Origin: Epiperipatus broadwayi
Taxonomy: Eukaryota; Onychophora; Udeonychophora; Euonychophora; Peripatidae
Direction of reading: 5' to 3'
DNA: 64,000 bases
Assembly (NCBI GenBank): GCA_028023455.1
Contig: JAQFVV010000450.1
Location: 62,001 to 126,000 of the forward strand
Shown: one piece after another, positions 45,450 to 57,300 of the stretch
How the letters are laid out: every line of letters starts with the position of its first letter
Numbering within the stretch: the first letter of the stretch is position 1
The notes under the pieces: model-generated
What the model was told of the DNA's origin: nothing
The model's input: the letters and a program-made list of their open reading frames with translations, nothing else
Databases searched by the model: none
Position numbers and translations under genes: made by a program

Positions 45450-48400
45450 ACTCAGAAAAGGTATTTGAAAAAGAAGAAAATGGTAATAGCTATATGCTAA
45501 ATAATATTTACGGGTAAATTTACACCTTTCTAAATAATTCATCAATTTTAATGTTTTCTTTTTTGTTTTAGAGTTTATAGATATTGGTTTAGCAGATAAA
45601 TTAGAGTTTCTATTGAACTACAACAGTCAAATAAAACTTCTGAAAACAAATTATTTTAAGTAAAACATTGTTATATATATTACGATATTTTAATTGTTTG
45701 TGTGTTTATATATTTAAGAGTGAAAAAATAATTAAAATAATTTTTGATTGACGTTTAGCAAGGTCAAGATAATAAAATTATATTTGATTATCTTTAAATT
45801 TTATATTAGCAATTTTCTTTAAAACAATGGGCTTATATAATTATGAGCTGAAAAAAAAAGCAACTATTTTAAACATCATACTATATCTCCAGTTAATTAA
45901 AAGAAAAAAAATACGTAACAACTTTGTATTGCCTGTACTATAGTAAAAAAATCATATTAGTAGATAAGGTAAATTATTGAATGAACTAATTAATGAGTTT
46001 GGAAAACAAAATAACTATATAAAAACTATTTGGAGAAAAATATATTTTGTTTGGCAGATGGAAACACATTTTTCAAAAATAATTATAAAAGCTGAACAAA
46101 TTAAATTATTTCACTATTTTTCAATTAAGATTTGTTTTCAGTTAATAATATTTACCAGTTAATACTAAGCTAGAATGAATGGATAGTTAAGATAAATTAT
46201 CCTATCCTGAATGTGGAATTAAATCAAATCCACGCAAGGATTAAAAAACCAAAAAAACCCTCAGATTTGCTGCCATGCTTAGATTATCATGATTTTGCTA
46301 AAGATTAACCTGCCTGCATTGGAAAAAGAATCCTTGAGGTTTCAACAACCAAAACCATGGACCACCAATTAATTGTACTAAAAATTATTGAATTGAAGAC
46401 AAAAAATAAGTTAAATTAAAATTAAATGCTAAGAAAAATCTATATGAACAGAAATAATAAATATCTCTATGAACTTTGAAAAAATGACATTTTCTAACAT
46501 ATTAAGACAAATCAGTTATTTATTCTTTACAAGATAATTTAAATTTGCATTCTAGTATATAAATAGGATATTTAGCTTCTAATATTTATGCTGATTTACA
46601 AATTTCAAACGTTCTGTACTAACAATTTTGACATCAACTATTTCAGATAAGTATATTAATGATTATTACTAAACACTTATTAAAGATTAGCCTTATCCCA
46701 CATATAAACTTTAACTGCATCTTTCTTCCTAACGAGATTCTTTCATATGAGAAATCAAGAAATTCCATTTACCCCCCCCCCCCATGTTAAAATTCACATA
46801 CATATGATTTTAAATTTTAATTTCAAAAAAATTCTAAAGATGCCAGGATATGTGAAAATGCAGGAAATTCAAAGCCTACTAGACTCCACATTGATGTTGT
46901 TAGAAAATATAGCAATATTGTAAAAATTACTAAAAAAATTTAACTCTTAAAGCATAAATGTTTAGATTTAACAGATATTAATAATTATTCATTCACATTT
47001 TAAATACAAACATCTAACAATAAAGATTACATTCATTTTGCAAAATCAATCTGCTCCTCCCGAAAGTTGAACGACAAGACTGTTTTGTTTTGATTAAAAT
47101 ATAATTTTTGAAATAATTGTGAAAGACAAATGTAATGTTTTAGAATTTATTTAATTTCTAAACAAAAATATCTAACAAATAATGTTAAATTTATTATATT
47201 CTGATATATAATAATGGTCTAAGTAATAAAATTAAAGTTGAAAGCTTACAGCAACACTGTCAGAATTTTAGCGCAATGTGAGAGATTAATATATTTTAAT
47301 ATTTTTTTGTATCTCTGTAGATTAAGTACATTCATGCAATTAATATATATATCCATAGATGAAATCAATGATAACTTTAACATCTTTTTAATTTTAACCT
47401 AGAATATATATATATAAATAAAAAAAAAGTAAACATAATGGATGGTGGGTGGGCGATAAACAAAAAAAACTATGTGCCCTTAATTTTTCTCTAAAATTTC
47501 ATCATCATTGTTTAAACAATTATATTTTATAAATTATTATCAATATTTTTATTATCATATATATTTATTAACTCTGTTAATATGAGGCCTGATGTATTAT
47601 ATGGGTATTTGTTTGGAGGTGGCATTGATAATTCTCCACTTTAAATTGATTTGTGCAATTTTTAACATTATTTTTCAAGTATACATGCTGATTTGATGCT
47701 GGAAAACAGAATTAATATAATTATTGATGTATATAATTAAAAAAAATCCGAAAAGGTCAGTACTTTCCAATAGGTGGCAAAATCAAAGAAATTTAGTTCA
47801 GCTTCCATGTTTGATGGATTTAGTTCTTTGTAATCTGGTTATGAGAGCATTTATGAAATTATTTAGAGAAGATTTTTGAAATATCAAAATTTTTTTTTGC
47901 ATAGTTTATTAAAGAATGATAATTATTTTTACACAATAATTATATAATAATTATTAAAAAAAAGTATACATGATTACACTTTTATTTTATATGTAAAAGT
48001 TTTTATTTTTATAAAAGTTATCAAATTCTAGGGTAATAGTAACAAAGAAAACCACAGTTGGTATGATAACATCTTGCAAAATCAATTGCTAATGCCTTTC
48101 TTTATAGATGCTGCATTATGGTCTTTTGAAATATTCTAAAAGGTATAAATGCAATTTTAATTTTTGAAGCATAATTTAATACATTTATTAGTGCTTCACA
48201 TTTACTCAGTTCACTTTTAAAAATAAATATCAGTCAATGAAGATTTCATTGACTTTCTGGAGTTGCTCACTAGGTTGCTTTCCAGAACACCATTCTCATT
48301 AAATACTCTGTTTATTATTGTTTTTTTTTTTTAATATTTGCTAAGTTCAAATATGATTTCTAATAAATTAAGTCCAACTTATTGACTTGTAATATGGAAT
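45450..48400. other. A/T-rich DNA, nothing recognised
   Basis: 3 kb without a recognisable exon, RNA or repeat family. A C homopolymer lies at about 46773. A plus frame at 45977-46162 is A/T-driven. Confidence 0.45.
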
Positions 48401-50065
48401 AAAGATAAGATATTGTACTGGTCAAAATCGTGTGTTCATTCAACAAGACCTAGAATCCAAGCAAACTATAGCAATCTAGCAATGTGCGAGATACACAGGT
48501 CTAGAACAGTACTAAACGCTAACCTATATGCTCATGCTCCAGGGCTTCTGACTATATGGACAACACTTTTGAGGATACTAGCAAGCTTTAATTTACTCCA
48601 GGCTCAGCAATGAGGACAGGGTGAGCAAAGAAACTTGGAAATCGATAATCTTTAAATAATTAGTCAATGATTATTACTAAATATACTACTTAAAGAGCAG
48701 GGTAGACTATTCTTTAATAGATTAATAATCAGATACTTAATATCGTTCAAAGCAACTTTAAATAAAGGGAATTAATTAATATAAATAAAATCTTTCATTG
48801 AATCTGAAATAATTTAACTTAACCTAAACAGTCATACGAGAGATTCGGGCAATGAATAACAAATGCGAGATTATAGAAAATAATATAATATAAATTTATT
48901 GAACAATTAAATATGATAATAACAAAATAGCTGTATAGAATGTCTGGCCAATGGTAGTTACAACCTTGATTGTGGCTTGATTTGCAATCACGCACTTTAG
49001 AGATGAGTCAATAAATCATAGAATTTATATAAATACATAAAGTGTTACTACATACAATTAGTTAGTGCAATTATTACATATCTAGAACAAAGGTTCATTC
49101 ATGCAGTTGCGCAGATATTGTGGTGCAGTGAATATGCCAAGAATCAAATAAACTCATTGGGAACCAATACTACCTTGTAGTTCAATCCTCATCTAATATA
49201 TTATAGATTCACATTAGTAAGTTGTATTGGTCATTACATATCTATGAATAAGAATTTGGGTCGTGTGATTTGAAAAATGTGCGATACTTGGGAGATCACT
49301 CAGATGCGTGGGAGCAAAACTATTCAGCTTAAAAAAAGCTGTAATGCATAATCTGACTTAAAATTAAAATGAATGAATGGCGAATGACATGCAATTATGA
49401 CTAATAAAGAGCATTGCAGATGAATAGAAAACTTAATAATAATAATAATAAGGCGGTATGACGTTATCACGTACAATCACATCTAGAGAGGTGGTCATTT
49501 AAGACACTCTTGAGTGGCTTTGTCATATTGGTACGAAAAGGAGTATGCCTGCACGATGACCAAGGTCATATCTCAGAAGAGTAATGGCACAAGTGGGTGT
49601 TGGAATGGTTCATCCGTATGTTTCCCATACACTGATTCATTGGGGGTGCCTGGAGAAGATCCCGAGTAGGAAAATACATCTACTTTTAGAGGGATGATGA
49701 ACAGTGGGATTGGTCATTCCGAAGATCCCAAAATAATGACAAAGCAGGAAAATTATAAATAACAATTGCAATGATACTTATAATGCCCAAAATATATAAA
49801 TAGTTCGTGTCACTAACGACCACGATAAATTAATAAACACCTGACTCTTGTAAGATGCTCTCCTGCGCAATGGAATGCTTAAACGCAAATCATCCCGGGC
49901 AGTTAACTAACGATCAATAAATGCATATAAAGGGGTCAGAGTTAAAACTAAAAGGGATAAATTGCTCTCTCCCACCCCTCAGAAATATCTCCACATTTCT
50001 ACCAGCAGTCATTGCACAGATAACTGTGATTACTTACAAAATATAACAGCCTTTCACGTTACAAT
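48400..50065. other. Less A/T-rich block, possible unidentified element
   Basis: Composition is visibly more even than elsewhere, especially at 48410-48640 and 49440-50065. On the minus strand, 50061 leftward begins TGTAACGTGAAAGG, like the start of some Ty3-type long terminal repeats. No matching end, target duplication or internal coding sequence was identified. The plus frame at 48413-48613 gives a plausible-looking 66-residue peptide but no family match. Confidence 0.35.
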
Positions 50066-50414
50066 TATTAAAATAAAATTAAAAATTACATATTAAATTC
50101 ACTGCTGGTGAGATGTACTTAGTTAAAATGATAACAACTTTTAATAATGAGACGAGGATGAAATTTTTAGTTAGGTGTAATAATTCAATGTAAATATCAA
50201 GACCTTCTGGTCATTTAAAGAATAACATTACTGAAAATAATTTGTATAAAACCGAGTGAGTTTATAACAACAAACTTTAAAGGAAATTTAAGTCTCCTTA
50301 GTTTAACAGGAGAAAGCTAGTGGGGGGGGGGTAGTTCACTTGCCAGATTGTATACTTTCTTGGCGTATCAAAATGAATTAGAATAAAATAAAAAAAAATC
50401 AATTAATTCTAAAT

Positions 50415-50625
50415 TGCCGCACCAAAACAGAAAATTGATATAGCATTATAATAAATCACACAGACATTATTAGCATTACATTTATATGACAGCTTTAAAT
50501 TTAAGAAGGAAAGAAAGGCATACAATATAGTCAAAACAAAATATTATAATAAATCGCAGACATTATTAGTATTTATATAATAACTAACATTAAGTAAGGA
50601 AGGAACAATGTACAATGTAGTTTAG
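50415..50625 (+). repeat. Diverged tandem duplication, about 100 bp x2
   Basis: cattataataaatcacacag / tattataataaatcgcagac, acattattag, taagaaggaa / taaggaagga and tacaatatag / tacaatgtag recur in order about 100 bp apart. Confidence 0.65.
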
Positions 50626-51174
50626 AATTAGGATAATTTATTAATTCAGAGTTCATAGCTGGCGGCAAGATAGATATTACCTTGGATTTGAGGACGCGAC
50701 AATGTAGATAATCGGTGGATCATGATCATGGGCTAGTGTGGGTTTGAAACAGGCATTTGTAGAGATTAAAGAGTCTTTTAAGCACACATTTTCTGGACAG
50801 TTCACATATTAGGTTTAGATGTTTTTAACTGGGCACAGTGAGCTAGATTAAACCTCCCAGAGGAAGGAGGTGGACGATTTCATTTACCCCTCCATGATTT
50901 TGTTGCACAACGCAAACTTGCGTGAAGTGTATCTCTGACTGGAGGATGAAACAGAAAGTAGACCAAAAAATATAAAGTTTTAGGTATTTATACAAATACA
51001 CATTAAAGAATCAACCGCTGCAGAAATGAAAAAGATCAGAGCAATAAATAACCAGTAAAATAATTAAGAACCTCTGGCATCTATGACCTTGAGTGTATTT
51101 TAAGAATGATACAAAGTTCCGTGAAATTTTTAAATAAAACTAATTGCATTGCTTCACTCTTAAATATTAATTAA
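50626..51174. other. Moderately complex DNA, nothing recognised
   Basis: 50640-50960 is GC-richer than average (ctggcggcaag, cccagaggaaggaggtgg) but shows no gene I can identify. Confidence 0.35.
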
Positions 51175-51528
51175 ACTTATAAATTGCTAGCAATAAGATT
51201 TCCCAGCTACAGTGGTTTGTCTGCTAAATGGCAATTGTATTTCTACATAAATTAGAAGCAATAAACTTTCAAACTACTGCAGTTTGTCTCTCAAATGACA
51301 ATTGTATTTCTACATAAATTAGAAGCAATAAAGTTTCAAAAGTACCACGGTTTATCTCTCAAATGACAATTGTATTTCTACATAAATTAGAAGCAATAAA
51401 GTTTCAAAAGTACCGCGGTTTGTCTCTCAAATGACAATTGTATTTCTACATAAATTAGAAGCAATAAACCTTCAAAAATACCACAGTTTAATCTCTTAAT
51501 TGACCATTCTATTTTTATATAAATTACT
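51175..51528 (+). repeat. Satellite-like tandem repeat, 68-bp unit, about five copies
   Basis: The phrase attgtatttctacataaatt starts at 51234, 51301, 51369 and 51437, a 67-68 bp step. Units contain agaagcaataaagtttcaaa and ggtttgtctctcaaatgac. The central copies are almost identical; the edge copies are diverged, as expected for an array homogenised from the middle. Confidence 0.95.
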
Positions 51529-52055
51529 ACATGCAGATATACAAAATATATATAATATAAATTGTTTTATACATAATATAAATTGGTTAAATTGGTTGGA
51601 AAGTTATTGAAATAAAATTCTATAACTTTCAAATATTACTTTTCATATGCACATACACATGTGTAAGTTGAATGGGCAAATAAACTAAATGTTTGTGTAT
51701 CCATACATCTCACTATATATATATATTATTGCCTATTAAATATATATAATTCAGGTTCAAACCCGTTCTAGTGACTATATAATTGGCACTAGGTGAAGCG
51801 CAAATCTTCAGGGCAGATTACCAGCTTCAATATTAAAACCAAATATTGAATGATTATAAAAATTGCCACCAGGGATAATAACAGAAAATATCTACCTGTT
51901 AGAGAGTTAATTATTTTTCATGGATTTATATTAATTATTGAATTTATTAAACAATATATTACATCATCTATGTCTGAAAGTTTGTGATGTTTGTATTTTC
52001 TAGTTATATTTACATGTTGAATTATTTCCATTATCTAATATGTAATAGATGAAAT
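51529..52055. other. A/T-rich DNA with a tRNA-like patch
   Basis: At 51746-51800 the plus strand has caggttcaaacccgttctag, a strong B-box match, suggesting a decayed SINE. Otherwise nothing was recognised. Confidence 0.4.
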
Positions 52056-52059
52056 ACAC

Positions 52060-52140
52060 AGGCTTATATATACCTGTGTCTATATATGTAATAGACAGGG
52101 TATGAGCACAGACTTTCACATGACCCACCACTCTTCATAC
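52060..52140. repeat. Fragment related to fold-back family G
   Basis: tatatatgtaatagacaggg, gagcacagactttcacatga and cccacc follow the same order as the arm of family G near 1490-1540 (tatatgtaatatatgtggga, cagactttcacacgaccta). Confidence 0.55.
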
Positions 52141-52454
52141 CCTATCTAATATGAAATTTTTTTTTTAGAAAGATCTAAACTTTCTTTAAGCCTTTCGAAT
52201 AAAACCAACTGTTAGTAGTAGCACACAATACATTAGCTTTAATATATGCATGAAAAGGAATAGTTAGAAGTTTTAGTAGGCCAAATACCACCTTTAATTC
52301 AATCAAAGAGTAATCGAGACTTCTGGAGATCTGAGCAATGGCTGATACACAGTTTAAAGAAGTATCTGACTAACAATGTCAGGTATTTTGTGTAAAGCAA
52401 GTACATCCCATATACATATTGTAACAGGACCAGGGATTACTCAGGAGAGAGGGG

Positions 52455-52545
52455 GTGCAGCTTACTATGGTCAAACTTTGAGTCTTAGGATAGGATGCAA
52501 ATGATTATGTGATGAAATACATAACCTATAATTGTATCTACTTCC
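52455..52545 (+). repeat. Dispersed repeat pair, copy 2
   Basis: Related to 44905-44990 over about 85 bp in the same orientation. No terminal features were seen. Confidence 0.55.
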
Positions 52546-52549
52546 AAAA

Positions 52550-54345
52550 GACTATCGCTGTATATTTTTATTAACTTAGACACAATTTGGATTAGTTCAT
52601 CCAGTTCTCACCCCTTCCTGGCTCCATTATATCACAGTATTCAAAGTGAGGGAGTAATTGCTTTAGACTCTCTTAAAAGGGAACAAAATTACACTGATTA
52701 GTAACTATTGCATCTCTATGTAGATGACAACTGATTTTCCAAACTTTTTCAATATTCTCTAGTATCATCGCACATAGAATAAGGTATGGGTGTGAGTATA
52801 CATATTCAAGGTTATTATATTAATTGGTGTGAATGCTTATTTATGAAAATACTAATAACAGTAATGATGATGAGTTACATAATAATGATGAGCTAGAAAC
52901 TAGATTAAAATAATAAATTCTATAACAATTATTGAATGATAACAACAACAACAACAAAAATATAACACGAAATAGTTTAACAATAGTGAGTTATATAATC
53001 AACTATGTCAAGGATGAGCTTCTACCATATTGTTATTTAAAATAATGAAAATCCTTATCCCTAACCCATAGTAGAAATTCATGTCCCTGTTACCAATTAT
53101 TTACAAATGCATATATATATATAAATTATAATATGGCAAATCTGACTGGCTAAATCAATATTATTTACAGTCACATTTAAATGATTATCCTTGCCCAGTT
53201 CATGTTGACGGTTATCAATCTCCTTGGGGACCCTTCTTTATCTACGAATACCTCTAATATTAATAGGAAAGCACATCCATGCAAGAATGTTGGTCAATTA
53301 TACTGAGAAATGAAAAAGGAACATATAAAATATTAGTTAATGATGAACGAGTAACAAAAAATTCTGTCCTGTATTTAGTGCATGTACTTAATGTGGGATA
53401 TTATCAAAATCTTACCGCCTTTCATTCCCTATTAGTATATCAGAGTCATATTGGTGATGGGAGGGCAAGCTTCTTAAATTTTATTTAATAACAAAAATGC
53501 TTAATTAAACCGTAACTGCTTCCCATCCTTCTTGTTCTTAAAATAAACTTTTCTGTGATTTAGACACTTCTGCTTTCAAGTGTAGAAATGAAAATGAATA
53601 AAAAAATAATAATAATAGAAAACAAAAATCAAAATTTCCAATCAATTGGGTTGGTTAAAGTCTGATGAGTTTGCTGGGAATGTCCTTCATATTATGAGTC
53701 CATCCTTTTCAAGATCGATCTCCTTCGATAATGATAACATACTGCTCATTCAGAAAGTGGTATAATCATGCTTGGAAACAATAGGACAGTGTTCTTCTCC
53801 AGTTGCTTTCTCTTGGTTCATAGGCAGGCATTTCTCCAAAAGACAGTAGATGTTTCTTTAGGCTTTGTGGCAATAGATAAGTGAAGTCATTGTGCTTTCA
53901 TGGCTCTAGAAATGATGTTCACCCCTATGGCATCATCACATTAGCTGGAAAACATTGTACAGCAATCTATATTATATAAGGATTTTATGTAATTCCAGCT
54001 TAGCATTTAATAGCGATATATGTATAAGAATTATTTTGCTTCTTTTCCTTAGTTATTAATGACTATTTACTTTCTCCTCATGTGTGAATAGAATCAATGT
54101 TTCTTAAAATAAAATTATTTATTTCTTTAAATTGAACGGTTTATTTATTAACTTTTCTGACATGCACTCACATTTTAGCATTTTCTGACATTTTTCTTTG
54201 TCTCACAAATCAAAGTAAAATATATGATTAAATGATTATTACTTATCTGAAAATAATAAATTTGACTTCATTTGATAGATATTTTTGTTTACTACTGAAA
54301 TAAATTTTAAATGTTCACATTTTGTTTCTGTAAATATTAAAAAAA
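52550..54345. other. Mixed DNA, nothing assigned
   Basis: 53640-53970 is more complex (gatcgatctccttcgataat, ggcaggcatttctcc), but no open frame or splice structure was recognised. The plus frame at 53279-53488 is unassigned. Confidence 0.35.
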
Positions 54346-54346
54346 A

Positions 54347-54745
54347 ATGAGATCGTGAACAAAACAAATACTTTAGACGTCATCGTTTATAGAAAGATTA
54401 TTTTCAGTTTATAAAATCAACGGAATATTTCTTTATTTTTATTATTTTTAAACATCCAAATGAATACTTATTTATTTCTCTTATATCTAGTGAATTATGC
54501 TTTAAAAGTTTAATTTTTTGAATATATATTGCAAAACTGCAATATTTTTCATCTCGTAAGTTTTAAGTAGATTGCTTACATAGAAACTAAGCTTGTAAAT
54601 TGCTTCAGGCCATATTCACATTAGCTGCTAATATAACATTATATTTTTGAATATAAAGAATTCCAAGTCAAAATAAGTTATTAATAATTTATATTTCTTG
54701 ATATCTAATATAGCATAAATTATTTTAAAAAAATGATCTAAAACT
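54347..54745 (-). mobile_element. Internal fragment of the Tigger/pogo-like element
   Basis: On the minus strand it matches 24095-24470 of Tigger copy 1. Shared phrases are attaataacttattttgact, ataatgttatattagcagct, atgtgaatatggcctgaag and gatctcattttttt. Both element ends are missing. Third copy of this family in the window. Confidence 0.8.
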
Positions 54746-55970
54746 GTAATAAATTCACAAATGACATGTTTTTGGGTCATTGGAAATGACAATGTTGTAA
54801 AATGCCGAACGTTTTACAGCCTTGGCAATAGATAATGGCTGAACATGTCAGGGCAGGGCTTATGTCTATTGTAAGAGTGGGAATTTTGAATTTCCCACCT
54901 TCTACTTCAAATTTTTTAGCAAAAATTTATTATAATAAAATACCATTTTACACACATTTTAACATATAATACTTACGAAAAAATTCACGAGTGGGTGAAT
55001 TGATCAAAAGATGAAATAATTCACATCAATCAATCATTGGGTTAATTTTGAATTTAATTGGTGGTTTGGCTTTCTAATTACTTCAGTGCTATTCAAAATC
55101 TATTTTCATTTCAAATGTATACATCCATTTTATAGCATTCAAAGTTTTAGTATAACGAGGTTGACTTTTATTTAATGAAAGCATTGTTTTGAAAGAGAGA
55201 GGATAAAGATTCAAACTATTTTTATACAATATTCAATTTGAAAATGAGATTAATTCATTTCCAACTGATTCCCTTATACATTGATAAGATTTCCTATTGT
55301 TGTGTAATTTTATTTATAGAAATTGGATTATAACCATTATTTATTGAAATTTTAATTTCATTTCTACAGTTGGTCACCTAATGACTGATTTGAGATTAGT
55401 CATTATTTTATGTGTCTTGTCAAACATCTTTATTATTGTTCTGGTTGAGTTTATGATGCACAATACTGATTTTTAAAATTAGTTTTGATGTTAGTCTACA
55501 TATATATTTGACTGAATTTTTTAGAGTGTTTAGTTTGAGTACTTATAATTTTTTTTTTATTATGATAGAAAAAATTAAACTGTTGTGGGATTAACTGTTT
55601 TAATCACTAATAAAACTTATGTTTAATGTGTATATGCGAGTCTTAAAAAAAAAACTAAATTGCTTAGGGTTAAGCACATATTTTCCATGGCACAATTTGG
55701 TGATGTGGGTCAATCTGATATGGTATGACAAGGCTGTAAGCTACTCTTACAATTTGTATATATATATATTATATTTAATATTTTCATGGTTATATGATGA
55801 AAATAAAGTCTTATATATATGTTATTCACTTATAAGAATCTAGCCAGATAGGTAATTCAACCTCTTATATTCTTTTATCCAGATTATTTAAATCAGTATT
55901 ATTTGTAGTATAGATGCTCATCATTATCTCCACCACTGGATCCATCGAACCATCATTATGATAAGTTTCA

Positions 55971-56011
<41 letters not shown>

Positions 56012-56433
56012 TTATCCAATTGTGGAGACTGAATGGGAAACCAGTAACAGTTCCATTACCTATTATCAGATAATGATTTCCATAATATTCTAATACAATA
56101 TATTATGATTTAATAAAATAAGAATAAAAATAATTAAGGAATTTAATTAATAAAAACCTTATAAAATATGTAATGCAAAATAGTTAAATATTATAATTAC
56201 TTTTTTTTATAGTTGTACCCAATAACTTCCACAACACAAAAATTCTTTTTAAACCATATGAATAAAGATATATTAAAAAGATAAATGACTCCCAAGATGC
56301 ATTAATTAATTCTTCTTGGTTAGTTAATCAGGCAAAACAGAATGAGTACGTTCTGGTACATTATGTAAAATATCAGTCAATGTATGGCAAAGGTGAGATA
56401 ATTCAAGTTCAAAAATATTAAAAATAAAATAGC
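54746..56433. other. A/T-rich DNA with a TA microsatellite
   Basis: A (TA)n run lies at 55975-56009. No exon or repeat family was recognised. The plus frame at 55619-55843 is A/T-driven. Confidence 0.45.
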
Positions 56434-56449
56434 AACTACATAAAAATTT

Positions 56450-56537
56450 GTCAAGCATTGGTGGCAGAGTGGTTAGCACAGCTGCCTTACAAGCAGTTGT
56501 CCCGGGGTTCGCTTTGACACATAAAACAAAAAAAAAA
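56450..56537 (+). mobile_element. tRNA-Gly-derived short SINE, subfamily A, with internal deletion
   Basis: GTCAAGCATTGGTGGCAGAG, GTTAGCACAGCTGCC, loop CTTACAA, TCCCGGGGTTCGC, then directly TTTGACACATA: the second half of the B arm and the acceptor side are deleted. A perfect 16-bp target duplication, aactacataaaaattt, flanks it (56434-56449 and 56538-56553), so the insertion is recent. Confidence 0.92.
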
Positions 56538-56553
56538 AACTACATAAAAATTT

Positions 56554-57195
56554 TTAATATCATATCAGTACGTTTTATTAAGTTCTCTACCCATGGGTAG
56601 GTTAAAGGTAACTAAGTTGGTGGGAATTGGGTTAGCTCTTTCTCATCTTGACATATCAATTGTTCTACCATTCAAATTTAGAACTGTATCCGAAAAAAGA
56701 TGCTTTTTTAAACACATTAACAATCCACACATTCAAAATTATTATAATGAAAACTATTTAAGATATTGTAGTTTTTAATAAAGAAATTATATTTTTACCT
56801 CATCTACACTCCTAATATAAAATATATTTTTAAAATTGATAAATATTTTTTAAATAAGAATAAAGATAATACGTATCTTATGTTTTAGCTATATTAGATT
56901 CTTATACTTACGAAAGATGCTTCTAAAAAAAGAAATCTCTCAATCTCCTGCTACTAATAACTATTTTGAAAATTTAGTAACAATGGCAAAATGTAGATCC
57001 AAACAATTGCATTTGCAAGCGCATATATAATTAAGTGTATGCATCACTTAGGATATTATTATTTCTAATTTATTTAGATTTCAATTCTTCGATCATTATG
57101 CTTTATTCCTTTTAAATTTTTTTTATCCATTCCTAGAAAGAATATCTAACAGTGTATTTTCACAAATGTTATATAGAATATTAAATAAAATTTAC
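56554..57195. other. Intron-side A/T-rich DNA, nothing recognised
   Basis: Lies just downstream (in minus-strand sense) of the phosphatase exon, so it is the start of the following intron. The plus frame at 56593-56778 has no recognised motif. Confidence 0.45.
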
Positions 57196-57300
57196 CTGCA
57201 ATGAACTACAATGGACTTGAGTGGAGATCTCTGCTGCTTATAAAAACTATGAACTTCACCAATAAACTGAAGAAAAGCTGATGGATTTGTAGGAACTCCA
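57196..57300 (-). CDS. PTPN23: Internal exon of a protein tyrosine phosphatase, HD-PTP-like
   Basis: A 105-bp exon on the minus strand. The 3' splice site reads TTTTATTTTATTGCAG before T57300; the 5' splice site reads CATTGCAG|GTAAAT after 57196. It is phase 2 at both ends: one leading base, 34 codons, two trailing bases. The peptide starts GVPTNPSAFLQFIGEV, continues HSFYKQQRSPLKS and ends IVVHC, with AG beginning a Ser codon. This is the stretch between the W-P-D/E loop and the catalytic H-C-S/A-x-G-x-x-R-T-G loop of tyrosine phosphatases, and the exon ends right after the catalytic Cys. F-I-x-E-V-H-x-x-Y-x-x-Q-R is closest to HD-PTP/PTPN23, a Bro1-domain, endosome-associated protein of animals. 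Orthology is inferred from this one exon; another classical PTP is possible. Neighbouring exons were not found in the window. Confidence 0.82.

Noticed and set aside
48413-48613. 66-codon plus-strand frame in a less A/T-rich area
   Set aside because: Plausible-looking peptide, but no motif, splice border or neighbouring coding sequence to support it.
55975-56009. Regulatory TA-rich element
   Set aside because: A simple TA microsatellite is sufficient explanation.
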